The position numbers and the translations under genes were made by a program. Positions 55,812 through 63,664 of a stretch of 64,000 bases of DNA are shown here, in pieces. The notes under the pieces are model-generated. The model ran no database searches and was not told where the DNA came from. It worked only from the letters and a program-made list of their open reading frames with translations. The DNA is taken from NCBI GenBank assembly GCA_963783175.1, contig CAWANG010000026.1, positions 62,001-126,000 on the forward strand, in the 5' to 3' direction. This stretch comes from Roseiarcus sp963783175 (lineage in GTDB: Bacteria; Pseudomonadota; Alphaproteobacteria; Rhizobiales; Beijerinckiaceae). Every line of letters begins with the position of its first letter. Positions within the stretch are counted from its first letter, which is position 1.

Positions 55812-58026
55812 TTACGTATGGGGATGAATCGGATTGAGCTCGTTTTCCTCTAGCGGCCGGTCACGCAATCCGAGTTTTACCGGCACATCGTAGAGCCGGC
55901 CACGCCCGAAGCGGCGATAGAAATGCCGCAATCCCGGAACGACCACTCTGACGACCGGCGCCTCGATGTCGGGACGCGTCTGATCCAGGACGAGGAAATC
56001 GAGGCCTGCGCGCTTCGCGATGGAGACGCAGGCCGCCGCCTGCTCGCGGGTGTCGAGATGGCCAAACTTCGAGCCGGACTCCGGTTGGACCATCGGATTT
56101 CCGTTCGGCGTCAGGTAGGGATGGTCCTTGAGGAGCAACGGAGCGGCGCCGTCGAGGCTCGACTTCTCCCCCGTACCGCCGTCCATGAGACCCAGGGACA
56201 AGAATTGATTCAGCTCCGTCATCGCCCGCAACAACGCAATTCGCGCATCGAAATGCGCGCCAGAACCGAATTCGATATTTTCCCGCCCGTTTTGCATCCA
56301 GTGCGTGACCGCCACAAACGTCGGGATCCCGAGATCGCTGGTCACGTCGAGCGCCCAAAGCCGGCGGCCGTTTTGGGCGAGCTGATTCCGCAGATCGCGA
56401 ACATAGGAATCATCGAACTGGCCGAGGTCCAATTCCGGCCGCTCAAGTCGATTGTACCACCAGATCGCGTATGCGTCCCTTTCCACCAGCTCTAGGAATC
56501 CCTGGACGATTGCCTCCTCGCGCGTGTTGCCGGTCGCGCAGCCATTCGAATCCGCCGCGAAGGCGGCGGCGCCCCGATAGAAAAAATACAACAAGCTGGT
56601 CGGAAGATATTTGAAGCGGGCGTCGCGCAGAGACCAGACCGGCGACCATTCGATCCTTGCCGATTGGTCGAAGAGCGCCGGGATCGCCTCCTGCCCGTCC
56701 GAGCCCGAGGTCGGCGATCGGCCCTGCCGCAATTGTGCGTCGCTGAACTGCAGGACTTCGTTTGGAGGAATGGCCTCGCCTGACGGGAAATCGGTAAACC
56801 GGCGCTTTGCCCGGATCTCGTCGCCCTGAAAAATCCCGGAATAGCGCTCGATCGCCTCCATCAGCGCGCTGGCTTCGCCCTGTTCGGCAGTGCTGCCCTT
56901 GCCGAAGCTGCCGCTGCTCAGTCCCGCCTTGAGCTCGCGGACCGTCTTCGCCGGCCCTGAAAAATTGTGCGTGGCGTAGTAGTTGGTGTTCAACGGCAAA
57001 TCGGCTTGGATCCGCTCGAGACGTGAGACAACGCCGGTGAGCGGGCTCACGTGCCTGCGGAAACGTGCAACGGTGGCCACCGACGAAACGCTGCGGTACC
57101 CGCCGCTCGTCATGACCACCTTGCCGCCCACGCCAAGCTCGACGGGCGCCGGCGCGCGGCGGGGATCGCGCAGTTTCTTGTGGCCGCAGCTCGGACATTG
57201 CGGGCGGGCGGCTACATGATGCTTTACAATCGTCGAGCCCAGGAGGTCGAGGCTGACGATGTGATCGCTTAATTGCGTGCGAAAATCGGTGGCGATCGCT
57301 TTCGCCAGTTCGACTGCCGCAAGTTGGATGGCGCTCTGTCCGAGGGTCTGTTTAGCCAGCGGCGAAACGGCGAGGCAGCGGGCCTGCCTGCGGTCGAGGA
57401 GGGCCTTGACCTCCCGGTTCCTTTTCATCCGTTCGGCAAGACACATCCAGCAGGCGCTGTGCCCCGGCCTGAACACCGGCCCCACCAGGGGGAAAATGCC
57501 GGAGGGCTGGACGAGCGCCCAGGGGGCGCCGTCCGACAAATGCTGCCGGTTCAATTCGGTCAATCGTGGTTCGAGATAATCGTTCACCAACATGACCGTC
57601 AGATCGGGGGAGCGCTTGACGACGCGAACGCCCAGCCCGCTCAGGGCGGCCCCGAGTTCGGTTTCCCCCTGCACGTCGATTGATTGAATGCGCACACGGC
57701 ATTTCTGGAGATTTTGCTCCGCGGTCTCCGGCGACAGGCCGAGGCTTGCCCAATAGCCGGCTACGGCGCCATTCGAAGAGCTGGATGCTGGAACGATATA
57801 GCGACGGTCGACCAGCCGCTTTAGGGCTTCGCGGATTTTCTCGGATGGAAAATCCTGCTCCAGATCACGAATAAGCTCCCGAAAGCTCTTTCCGCCCTTT
57901 CGCTATCGCGGAGGCGAGCGCGCAATAGAGTTCGCCATGAAGCAAGAACTTCCGATCCTCGGAATAAAGGCACACGACATCGGGTGGCAACACATAGACG
58001 GTGAAATTCGGCGCGAACTGCGGAAC
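55812..58026 (-). pseudogene. TOMM cyclodehydratase, SagC-SagD (E1-like/YcaO) fusion, 5'-truncated, one frameshift
   Basis: The conserved reading extends well beyond the GTG at 57695. From 58026: FAPNFTVYVLPPDVVCLYSE and LHGELYCALASAIAKG, then after one extra G (near 57895-57897) GKSFRELIRDLEQDFPSEK, LVDRRYIVP and AGYWASLGL, the peptide-recognition N-terminus of TOMM SagC proteins. E1-like remnant has two CxxC pairs (CWMC, CPSCG). YcaO part: GSTAEQGEASALMEAIERYS, ATGNTREEAIVQGFLELVER and a C-terminal NPIHPHT proline motif. No ATG/GTG/TTG lies before FAPNF in frame: the sequence runs into the 47-bp repeat at 58027, so the start has been lost. It would cyclise Cys/Ser/Thr in a precursor peptide using ATP. 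Confidence 0.78.
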
Positions 58027-58384
58027 GTCTTTGCCGTTACGCAGTGCAAACTTGTTTCCGGGATCGCCTGTCAGTCTCTGCCGTTATGCTGTGTAATCTT
58101 GTTTCCGTGATCGCCTGTCATGAGGCTAGCGGCGACGCGGCGGCGGCGGGGACGGATAGGCAGGCGAGGTCAAGGGCTTCGTAGCTGATCTTCACGACGG
58201 GCGCGGAGGCGTGAAACCGGGAAGGAAGGGCAGAGGGAGGGCGCACCAGGGCGCTCTGCTCGAGCAGACCATGGACAACGCTGTCAGATCAAACTCGCGC
58301 TGGGCCCTGCCGTAACCTCTGCTCATGCCGCAACGCTTATCACAGGAACAGGCGCTTGCTCAACGCGAAAGCGACCTCGCCTAG
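58027..58384. mobile_element. Insertion-sequence remnant with tandem terminal repeats
   Basis: Two 47-bp tandem copies (58027-58073 and 58074-58120) agree at 41 of 47 positions; each on the minus strand reads TGACAGGCGATC, one base, CGGAAACAAG. Clustered GATC-GGAAAC repeats recall ends of IS21-type elements, though the family is not certain. Next to them, on the minus strand, a short coding-like tail (KISYEALDLACLSVPAAAAS, stop) could be the last part of a transposase. The remnant is cut at 58384 by the IS3 element and at 58027 it abuts the truncated TOMM gene. Confidence 0.5.
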
Positions 58385-58467
58385 TGTCCGACGTCAGCGC
58401 CTTTGAGACAGCGTGAGGTTTTCAAGTAGGGAGGATTTCTGGATCATCGTAGCCGCAAGGAGCGAAG

Positions 58468-58842
58468 ATGAGACAGAAATCCGGGCCGGAAAAGCAGCCG
58501 GCGGAAGACGCGATCAGGGACATTCGGCGCGCGACGCGTCGACACTTTTCAGCTGAAGAGAAGATCCGCATCGTACTGGAAGGGCTGCGCGGGGAGGAGA
58601 GCATAGCCGAGCTCTGCCGCCGCGAGGGCATCGCCTCATCGATGTACTATGGCTGGTCGAAGGAGTTCCTTGAGGCCGGTAAAAGGCGGCTCGCCGGCGA
58701 CACGGCGCGCGCCGCAACCTCCGACGAGGTGAAGGATCTTCGCCGCGAGGCGCAAGCCTTGAAGGAGGTGGTCGCCGACCTCACCCTCGAAAACCGACTG
58801 CTCAAAAAAAGCATGATCGGGGATGGGGGAGACGAGGCATGA
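58468..58842 (+). CDS. IS3-family transposase OrfA
   Basis: 124 residues. Helix-turn-helix for terminal repeat binding: RHFSAEEKIRIVLEGLRGEE then IAELCRREGIASSMYYGW. A leucine-rich coiled coil (EAQALKEVVADLTLENRLLK) follows. The end holds A7G (58804-58811), where a -1 slip would enter orfB. Stop overlaps the orfB start as ATGA. Confidence 0.92.
   Translation: MRQKSGPEKQPAEDAIRDIRRATRRHFSAEEKIRIVLEGLRGEESIAELCRREGIASSMYYGWSKEFLEAGKRRLAGDTARAATSDEVKDLRREAQALKEVVADLTLENRLLKKSMIGDGGDEA
58804..58811 (+). promoter_or_regulatory. Predicted -1 programmed frameshift site (A7G)
   Basis: A -1 shift on AAAAAAAG joins the orfA frame to KHDRGWGRRG and then the orfB start without a stop, the standard way IS3 elements make the OrfAB transposase. 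Confidence 0.65.
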
Positions 58843-59819
58843 GATATTCCGCATCCGACAAGATCGAGATCATCCGGCTGGTCGAGCAATCGCATGTGCC
58901 GGCTCGACGAGCGCTGGATAAACTCGGCATTCCCAGATCGTCTTTCTACCGCTGGTATGATCGGTATCAAGGCGGCGGACCGGAAGCCCTCGCGGATCGC
59001 CCCTCACGGCCGGATCGGGTCTGGAACCGCATCCCAGAGGCAATCCGCAGCCAGATTGTCGACCTGGCGCTGGATCAACCCGAGCTCAGCCCGCGGGAAC
59101 TGGCGGTGCGCTTCACGGACGAGGAAAAATACTTTGTCTCGGAGGCGTCGGTCTATCGGCTTCTGAAAGCGCACGATCTTATCACCAGCCCGGCTTACAT
59201 CGTCATCAAAGCGGCCGAGGAGTTCAGGGACAAGACCACGGCGCCCAACCAGCTCTGGCAGACCGACTTCACCTATCTCAAGATTACGGGATGGGGTTGG
59301 TATTATCTCTCCACCGTGCTGGACGACTTCTCGCGCTTCATTGTCGCCTGGAAACTCTGTGCGACGATGAAGGCGAAGGACGTCACCGCCACGCTTGATC
59401 TGGCGCTATCTGCGTCTGGGCTCGACAAGATGACCGTCGTTCACCGACCGCGGCTCTTGTCGGATAACGGCTCGTCATATGTCGCGAGCGATCTGACTGA
59501 TTGGCTGGACAAGCAGAACATCGAGCATGTCCGCGGAGCGCCCTTCCATCCGCAAACCCAGGGCAAAATCGAGCGCTGGCATCAGACGCTCAAGAACCGC
59601 ATCCTGCTTGAGCACTACTACCTGCCCGGCGATCTCGAGCGCCAGGTCGCCGCCTTCGTGGCGCACTACAACCATGCCCGCTATCACGAGAGCCTCGACA
59701 ATCTTACCCCGGCTGACATCTACTTCGGGCGCGCTGAGGCCATCCTCCTCGAACGCGAAAGGATCAAACGCCAGACAATCGCAAACCGTCGCTTGCAGCA
59801 TCAACTGCATGCCGCATAA
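58839..59819 (+). CDS. IS3-family transposase OrfB (DDE integrase)
   Basis: 326 residues. N-terminal HTH_21-like region (LSPRELAVRFTDEEKYFVSE) and the rve catalytic core with DDE: Asp in WQTDFTYLKI, Asp in LLSDNGSSYVA, Glu in QTQGKIERWHQTLK (35 residues after the second Asp). Intact. The C-terminus NLTPADIYFGRAE is typical of IS3. Confidence 0.93.
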   Translation: MRYSASDKIEIIRLVEQSHVPARRALDKLGIPRSSFYRWYDRYQGGGPEALADRPSRPDRVWNRIPEAIRSQIVDLALDQPELSPRELAVRFTDEEKYFVSEASVYRLLKAHDLITSPAYIVIKAAEEFRDKTTAPNQLWQTDFTYLKITGWGWYYLSTVLDDFSRFIVAWKLCATMKAKDVTATLDLALSASGLDKMTVVHRPRLLSDNGSSYVASDLTDWLDKQNIEHVRGAPFHPQTQGKIERWHQTLKNRILLEHYYLPGDLERQVAAFVAHYNHARYHESLDNLTPADIYFGRAEAILLERERIKRQTIANRRLQHQLHAA

Positions 59820-59897
59820 TCTCAATCACAGATAATCCAGAGCCTCCCTTCCGGAAGCCAGGCAATTTGTCTCAAATCATCTGACGACGGACATCGC

Positions 59898-60083
59898 GTG
59901 GCGACTTTTGGTCAACTCCTGGCAGGGCTTGGGCGCGACGATTCGGCGAGCGGACGGAAATTCTTACGCATGACCGTCTTTTGCTTGCGACGCAGGATTG
60001 GGCGCGACCCGCAGCGTCCCGATCTTCTGTTGACCGAGGCCAGGGTCGGCTATCAACTCAGACCGAGACCGACAATACCATGA
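59898..60083 (+). pseudogene. C-terminal fragment of an OmpR/PhoB-type response regulator (KdpE-like)
   Basis: The last third reads LRRRIGRDPQRPDLLLTEAR then VGYQLRP, the wing of the winged-helix DNA-binding domain, closest from memory to KdpE. The receiver and the first helices are missing; the fragment starts four bases after the IS3 right end, so the insertion or a linked rearrangement removed the rest. Confidence 0.6.
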
Positions 60084-60139
60084 ACCTCGACGCTCCCGCG
60101 CCTCGTCGCGAGGGAAAGGAGGACCGTCTGGATCGGAGT

Positions 60140-60767
60140 TCAGTGGAGCCGCGCTCCTGATGGAGCCAGCATTACTTTCCGCTCCCCACCCATCGTGACG
60201 TTCCGTTGGGGCTCAGTCGATGCCTGCTTCGGGCGGAGAGTACGCATTGCGGGAACCATCTCGCCCTTCCGCCAGCCCTCGCCTTCGCGCAGCATTTCGA
60301 CGAAACGGACTTCGATGATGATGCCAGGCGCTCTCCAGGCAAAAGGCTGCTTGCGAACAAACGCGGCGTCAGGGGTACGCTTGCCAGTCGTCTCCGCGTC
60401 GAGGGCGACGAGCCGGTCGAAACTGTCGAGGAAATTTGGCAAGTACATCGCGGCGCTCCGAAGCAGCGCCAATTCGTACGCGTTTCGGTAATCGTCGTCA
60501 CGGCGTCCGACCAAACAATTCTCCGCCTTTGAAAATCGGATCGAGGGCCGACTGTGCGAGGCCGCGCGTGTCCGGCCAGCCGGGGCCGGATAGTGCGATT
60601 GTCGTGATCCACACCATCGGCGTATTCTTGCGCCGCGGACGGCCAGCCTGATCTTCGACGGCCCGCTCATCGATGGATTGGACGCAACGCGGGCCGTCAC
60701 CGTACAGGGTCGTGTTTGGCGTCTTCGCCTCAACTCTTCCACTGACCACCGCGCCACTCGCTGCCAC
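60140..60767 (-). pseudogene. Unidentified ORF, probably frameshifted
   Basis: Two minus-strand frames give protein-like sequence that meet at about 60500: an upstream piece (60767-60498) ending DPIFKGGELFGR and a downstream piece with YRNAYELALLRSAAMYLPNF, LDSFDRLVALDAET, and WRAPGIIIEVRFVEMLREGE. The second has the better composition. No domain recognised. It lies in the decayed zone after the IS3 element. Confidence 0.35.
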
Positions 60768-61016
60768 GCTTGGGTTCAGCGTGCTGTGAGGTCGAACATC
60801 TCCTCGAGCCTAGCCTGAACCGGCCGGGCTCGACGGCCTAAAAGTCCGCTCGCCTTTCTCAAGGACCGGCGTCCGGCGCAGCCGCACCTGCGGGTGCTCC
60901 AAAGCAATGAGAAAGCGCCGGGTCGGAGCCCGCCCACAATCGCCGTAATACATTCACGTCGAGTTCAGGCGGAAGAAGTATCATCGGCACGCGACTGGAT
61001 AAGCGGGAGGATCGTC

Positions 61017-61262
61017 ATGGTATTGCGGATTTTGTCCGGGGGCGCGATCGCCGCCCTTGCTGGCGCAACAATGCTGGCCCTGTCGAACGGCCCCGCGTCC
61101 GCCTTCACCCTGGCTTCACCCTCGCTTGAGCACTCGGTCGCGCCCGCTCGCATCGAGCCTGTCTATTGGCACCACTGGGGCTGGCACCACTGGGGCTGGC
61201 ACCATTGGGGTTGGCACCACTGGGGTTGGCATCATTGGCACCACTGGCGCCACTGGTACTAA
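61017..61262 (+). CDS. Small secreted protein with GWHHW repeats
   Basis: 81 residues from the ATG at 61017 with GGGAGG at 61004. Signal peptide (MVLRILSGGAIAALAGATML ... ASA), short linker, then from residue 50 a His/Trp tail made of four GWHHW units, ending HHWHHWRHWY. At DNA level the unit is a 15-base tandem repeat (about 61168-61240) with small changes. Similar proteins with WGWHHW tails occur in Hyphomicrobiales; function unknown, metal or haem binding is a guess. Confidence 0.65.
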   Translation: MVLRILSGGAIAALAGATMLALSNGPASAFTLASPSLEHSVAPARIEPVYWHHWGWHHWGWHHWGWHHWGWHHWHHWRHWY

Positions 61263-61706
61263 CTTATGACTGTAGGAGATCGAGACTGATGGACTCACGT
61301 GGGCAACGGCGGGACTTACGGCTCCTCCGATAGTCCGCATGGCCGATCCATCATCGCCGAGGTCGTGGGCTCGGGGACGGCGATCGCGGGCGCGCTATCG
61401 GCACCGCCCTGATCAGCCTGTCCTCGGCGTGGGTGGCGGCTTCCTTTCGGCCTCCCGATCGGTCAGCTTATCGCGACTAGATCCGCAAGACTGAAGCGCG
61501 TCTCGGACTTGACGTCTTTCTTCCCGCGCAAAACTCCTTGGCAATGGCGATGTCGGGAGCGCGCCCCGTTTGGTGATGATGGGTAGATCCCCGGCTCCTC
61601 ACCGCGAAAGCCCCGCAATAGTGTGGAGTACGACAAACGCACCATCAGTGTCGTGATCCCGTTGATGGCCCTGGCCGTCGCCAACGGGCTGTTGACGTCG
61701 CGAATG
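61263..61706. other. Region with decayed coding sequence, no intact gene
   Basis: Around 61340-61480 (plus strand) two frames in succession read SIIAEVVGSGTAIAGA and AIGTALISLSSAWVAASF with stop at about 61480, perhaps a small glycine-zipper membrane gene broken by an indel. The remaining ORFs look accidental. Confidence 0.3.
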
Positions 61707-61964
61707 TTAGTGATCAGCGCGCCGCGGAACTGCGGGGGACGAGGCATTCCCCATCGGCCAAGGCACGCCTTTGTGCGCCCTTCTGAGATTTGTCATGGCG
61801 AACTCGGCTTCGGCAACTGCCTTGGGCAGAGCTTCAGGTGGGAGCCTGTCACACGGAGGTCGATAGCCGTTTGCTCTGTACTGCGCCGGGGAAATTGGAA
61901 CCCTGCGCTTGCCATACTCAACAAGCACTTGGCCGTCGCGCATTAGATACAAACCCTTCGCCAC
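61707..61964 (-). CDS. Small cytosolic protein, function unknown
   Basis: 85 residues. The GTG at 61964 has GGAGGA six bases upstream, an excellent binding site. The protein begins AKGLYLMRDGQVLVEYGKRR and continues VPISPAQYRANGYRPPCDRL; short proteins with this RDGxVLVEYG...YxANGY pattern are frequent in Hyphomicrobiales from memory. No function known to me. Confidence 0.55.
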   Translation of the reverse strand: MAKGLYLMRDGQVLVEYGKRRVPISPAQYRANGYRPPCDRLPPEALPKAVAEAEFAMTNLRRAHKGVPWPMGNASSPAVPRRADH

Positions 61965-62049
61965 GCTATTCCTCCCGCATGGTCGCCCTCTACGGCGCTT
62001 CTCGGTTCAAGCCAGTCCCCTGGGTTTCGCAACAAGGAAGCTACTGCCG

Positions 62050-62199
62050 ATGGACGGGACAGCGCAGAACTCAAACCCGTCTACGCCCGACAGCAACGAC
62101 ATGCCCGTCTGGACCGGGAAGAGCGGTGCTGTGAGCGCCCTCGACGCGATCCAAATGGCCCGTGCCGCTGGCCCAAGGCCGAAGATACGGATCAGATAG
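62050..62199 (+). CDS. Possible 49-residue protein
   Basis: ATG at 62050 with AAGGAAG about twelve bases before it. Reads MDGTAQNSNPSTPDSNDMPV and ends ARAAGPRPKIRIR. Overlaps the end of the Rrf2 gene by eight bases on the other strand. No homology recognised; weak call. Confidence 0.25.
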   Translation: MDGTAQNSNPSTPDSNDMPVWTGKSGAVSALDAIQMARAAGPRPKIRIR

Positions 62200-62644
62200 C
62201 GAACTCGCCGCTGACCTTTTCGTCGTCGAGCACGTGCGACTTCTCGGCCGTCTCGCACATCTGTTCGATGGTGATCACATCCAGGTTGGCGAGAAAGGTT
62301 TCGCCCGCCTTGCGCACGGCCGGATCGATCACGCGCTCGAGCAGGACCGAGTTGGCGCCGAGATCCTCCGGATCCGCAGTGCTTAGCGACAACGCGGTCC
62401 GCACGATCTCGCCGACCGTGATGCGCCGACGCTCGCGGGCCAGTTCGTAGCCGCCCCGCGGCCCGCGCACGCCCTTGAGGATCTTGGCATGGACGAGCCC
62501 CTGGAGCAACGTCTCCAGGTGGCGCGGCGGCAACTTATGACGCGCAGCCAAGGCCTTGGCGGCAACCGGGGCCGAGCGCGAATGCAACGCGACATCGACA
62601 ACAGCGGCGATCGCGAGAACGCTCCGTCGTGACAATAGGTTCAT
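62192..62644 (-). CDS. Rrf2-family transcriptional regulator
   Basis: 150 residues from the ATG at 62644, preceded by GCAGGAGC at proper spacing; the open frame upstream is spurious. Winged helix with LAARHKLPPRHLETLLQGLV and the wing VRGPRGGYELARERR, typical of Rrf2. Only one cysteine (EQMCETAEKS) remains of the three that hold the Fe-S cluster in IscR, so it probably does not carry that cluster. A perfect palindrome 81 bases upstream is the likely operator. Confidence 0.88.
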   Translation of the reverse strand: MNLLSRRSVLAIAAVVDVALHSRSAPVAAKALAARHKLPPRHLETLLQGLVHAKILKGVRGPRGGYELARERRRITVGEIVRTALSLSTADPEDLGANSVLLERVIDPAVRKAGETFLANLDVITIEQMCETAEKSHVLDDEKVSGEFAI

Positions 62645-62724
62645 TTCATTGCTCCTGCGATGAGTCGCCGGTTCTTCAAGTGCCAGCAACGAAATCACAG
62701 GATTGCCCCGACCGTTAATGACTG

Positions 62725-62740
62725 CAATTACCCATAATTG
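62725..62740. promoter_or_regulatory. Palindrome upstream of the Rrf2 gene, predicted operator
   Basis: CAATTACCCATAATTG: two perfect 6-base arms with four bases between, in an otherwise GC-rich region between the divergent Rrf2 and secreted-protein genes. Confidence 0.5.
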
Positions 62741-62995
62741 TGGTGTTGGCGATGCGTGATCGCGGCGGCTGGTCGAAGAGAGGCGCTCGGCCCGACGTTC
62801 GTCTGCTCGATCTGCGCAGGTAGGCGACTCTCTGTGGAAGCCACAACCGCCGCCAGAACCGTTTGCGCTCCATCCTGCTTTAAGGGTACTTTCCTCGCGG
62901 CTTGTGCGTTTCTGTGCGGTAGCGCATTCGAAAGGCCCCCGCATGAGAAGGGGATTCGGCATCGCGCCCCGCGGTCGGTGACAAGGTAGGTCGAC

Positions 62996-63664
62996 ATGGC
63001 CCATGCCATTCTTCGAGTCTCGACCTTCTCGCTCGGCATGGCGGCTTTTGTTTCATTATCTCCTCTATCCATAGTTCGGGCGGATCAGTCCACGACGAGC
63101 GGGGCGGAGTCTGCACCTGACGCGGCAGGGCCCGCAGCGAGCGGAGCGACAGCAGCACCAAGTGGAGCGGCGTCTCCACCTAACACGACGACGCCGGCAG
63201 CCATCGGAGTAACAGAGTCCGCACCTGACGCGGCGGCGCCCGCAGCCAGCGGAGCAGCGGCTGCACCAAACGGAACGGCGTCTCCACCCGGGGCGGCCGC
63301 GCCCGCGGCGAGCGAGTCCACGTCGGCGCCAGGCGGGGCGGAGTCAAGACCAAGTGGGGCAACGGCAGCACTAAGCGGAACGGCGTCTCGACATGGCGCC
63401 GCCGCATCCGCGGCCAGCGGAACGACGACGGCGCCAAGCGGGGTGACCGCTGTTCAACACCGCGCCTACGCCGCCTCTGTGCGCTACTACGCCCATGACC
63501 ATAGCCAATACGCCCACCACTATCATTCCGCATATAGCCACAACCCCGTCGCGGCCGTCGTCGCCCGGGTATTCGGCGGCGCCGCCGATCTGGGCTCACT
63601 CGCCGCCTATCCGGTCTATTGCTTCCCGCGATACCGTTCCTGCCGCGTCTTCCTACCGCATTAA
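62996..63664 (+). CDS. Secreted Ala-rich protein with three 36-residue repeats
   Basis: 222 residues. Signal peptide (MAHAILRVSTFSLGMAAFVS ... VRA) with AAGGTAGG before the ATG at 62996. Residues about 38-144 are three tandem 36-residue units (ESAPDAAGPAASGATAAPSG / ESAPDAAAPAASGAAAAPNG / SAPGGAESRPSGATAALSG), 108 bases each. The C-terminal domain is different and His/Tyr-rich (YYAHDHSQYAHHYHSAYSHN) and ends with two cysteines (YCFPRYRSCRVFLPH). Probably in the periplasm or on the surface; function unknown. Confidence 0.65.
   Translation: MAHAILRVSTFSLGMAAFVSLSPLSIVRADQSTTSGAESAPDAAGPAASGATAAPSGAASPPNTTTPAAIGVTESAPDAAAPAASGAAAAPNGTASPPGAAAPAASESTSAPGGAESRPSGATAALSGTASRHGAAASAASGTTTAPSGVTAVQHRAYAASVRYYAHDHSQYAHHYHSAYSHNPVAAVVARVFGGAADLGSLAAYPVYCFPRYRSCRVFLPH

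Larger units (their letters stand above)
58385..59893 (+). mobile_element. Complete IS3-family insertion sequence
   Basis: About 1.5 kb. Ends: left TGTCCGACGTCAG then TTTGAGACA (58385-58410) and right (59868-59893) its inverted copy, 21 of 26 bases matching. Inside are orfA and orfB in the standard IS3 arrangement. No clear target duplication: left flank ends CTAG, right flank begins TCGC, so the flanks may have been rearranged. Confidence 0.85.

Noticed and set aside
58027..58120. Tandem 47-bp units considered as a minimal CRISPR array
   Set aside because: The two units adjoin without a unique spacer and there are no cas genes.
58130..58326. 44-codon minus-strand ORF starting MSRGYGRAQREFDLT, considered as the missing TOMM precursor peptide
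   Set aside because: It has only two Cys, no clear leader/core division, and overlaps a second frame that reads like a transposase tail.
63107..63430. Tandem 108-bp units considered as a CRISPR-like or satellite array
   Set aside because: The repeats are in frame inside a secreted protein and have no spacers.
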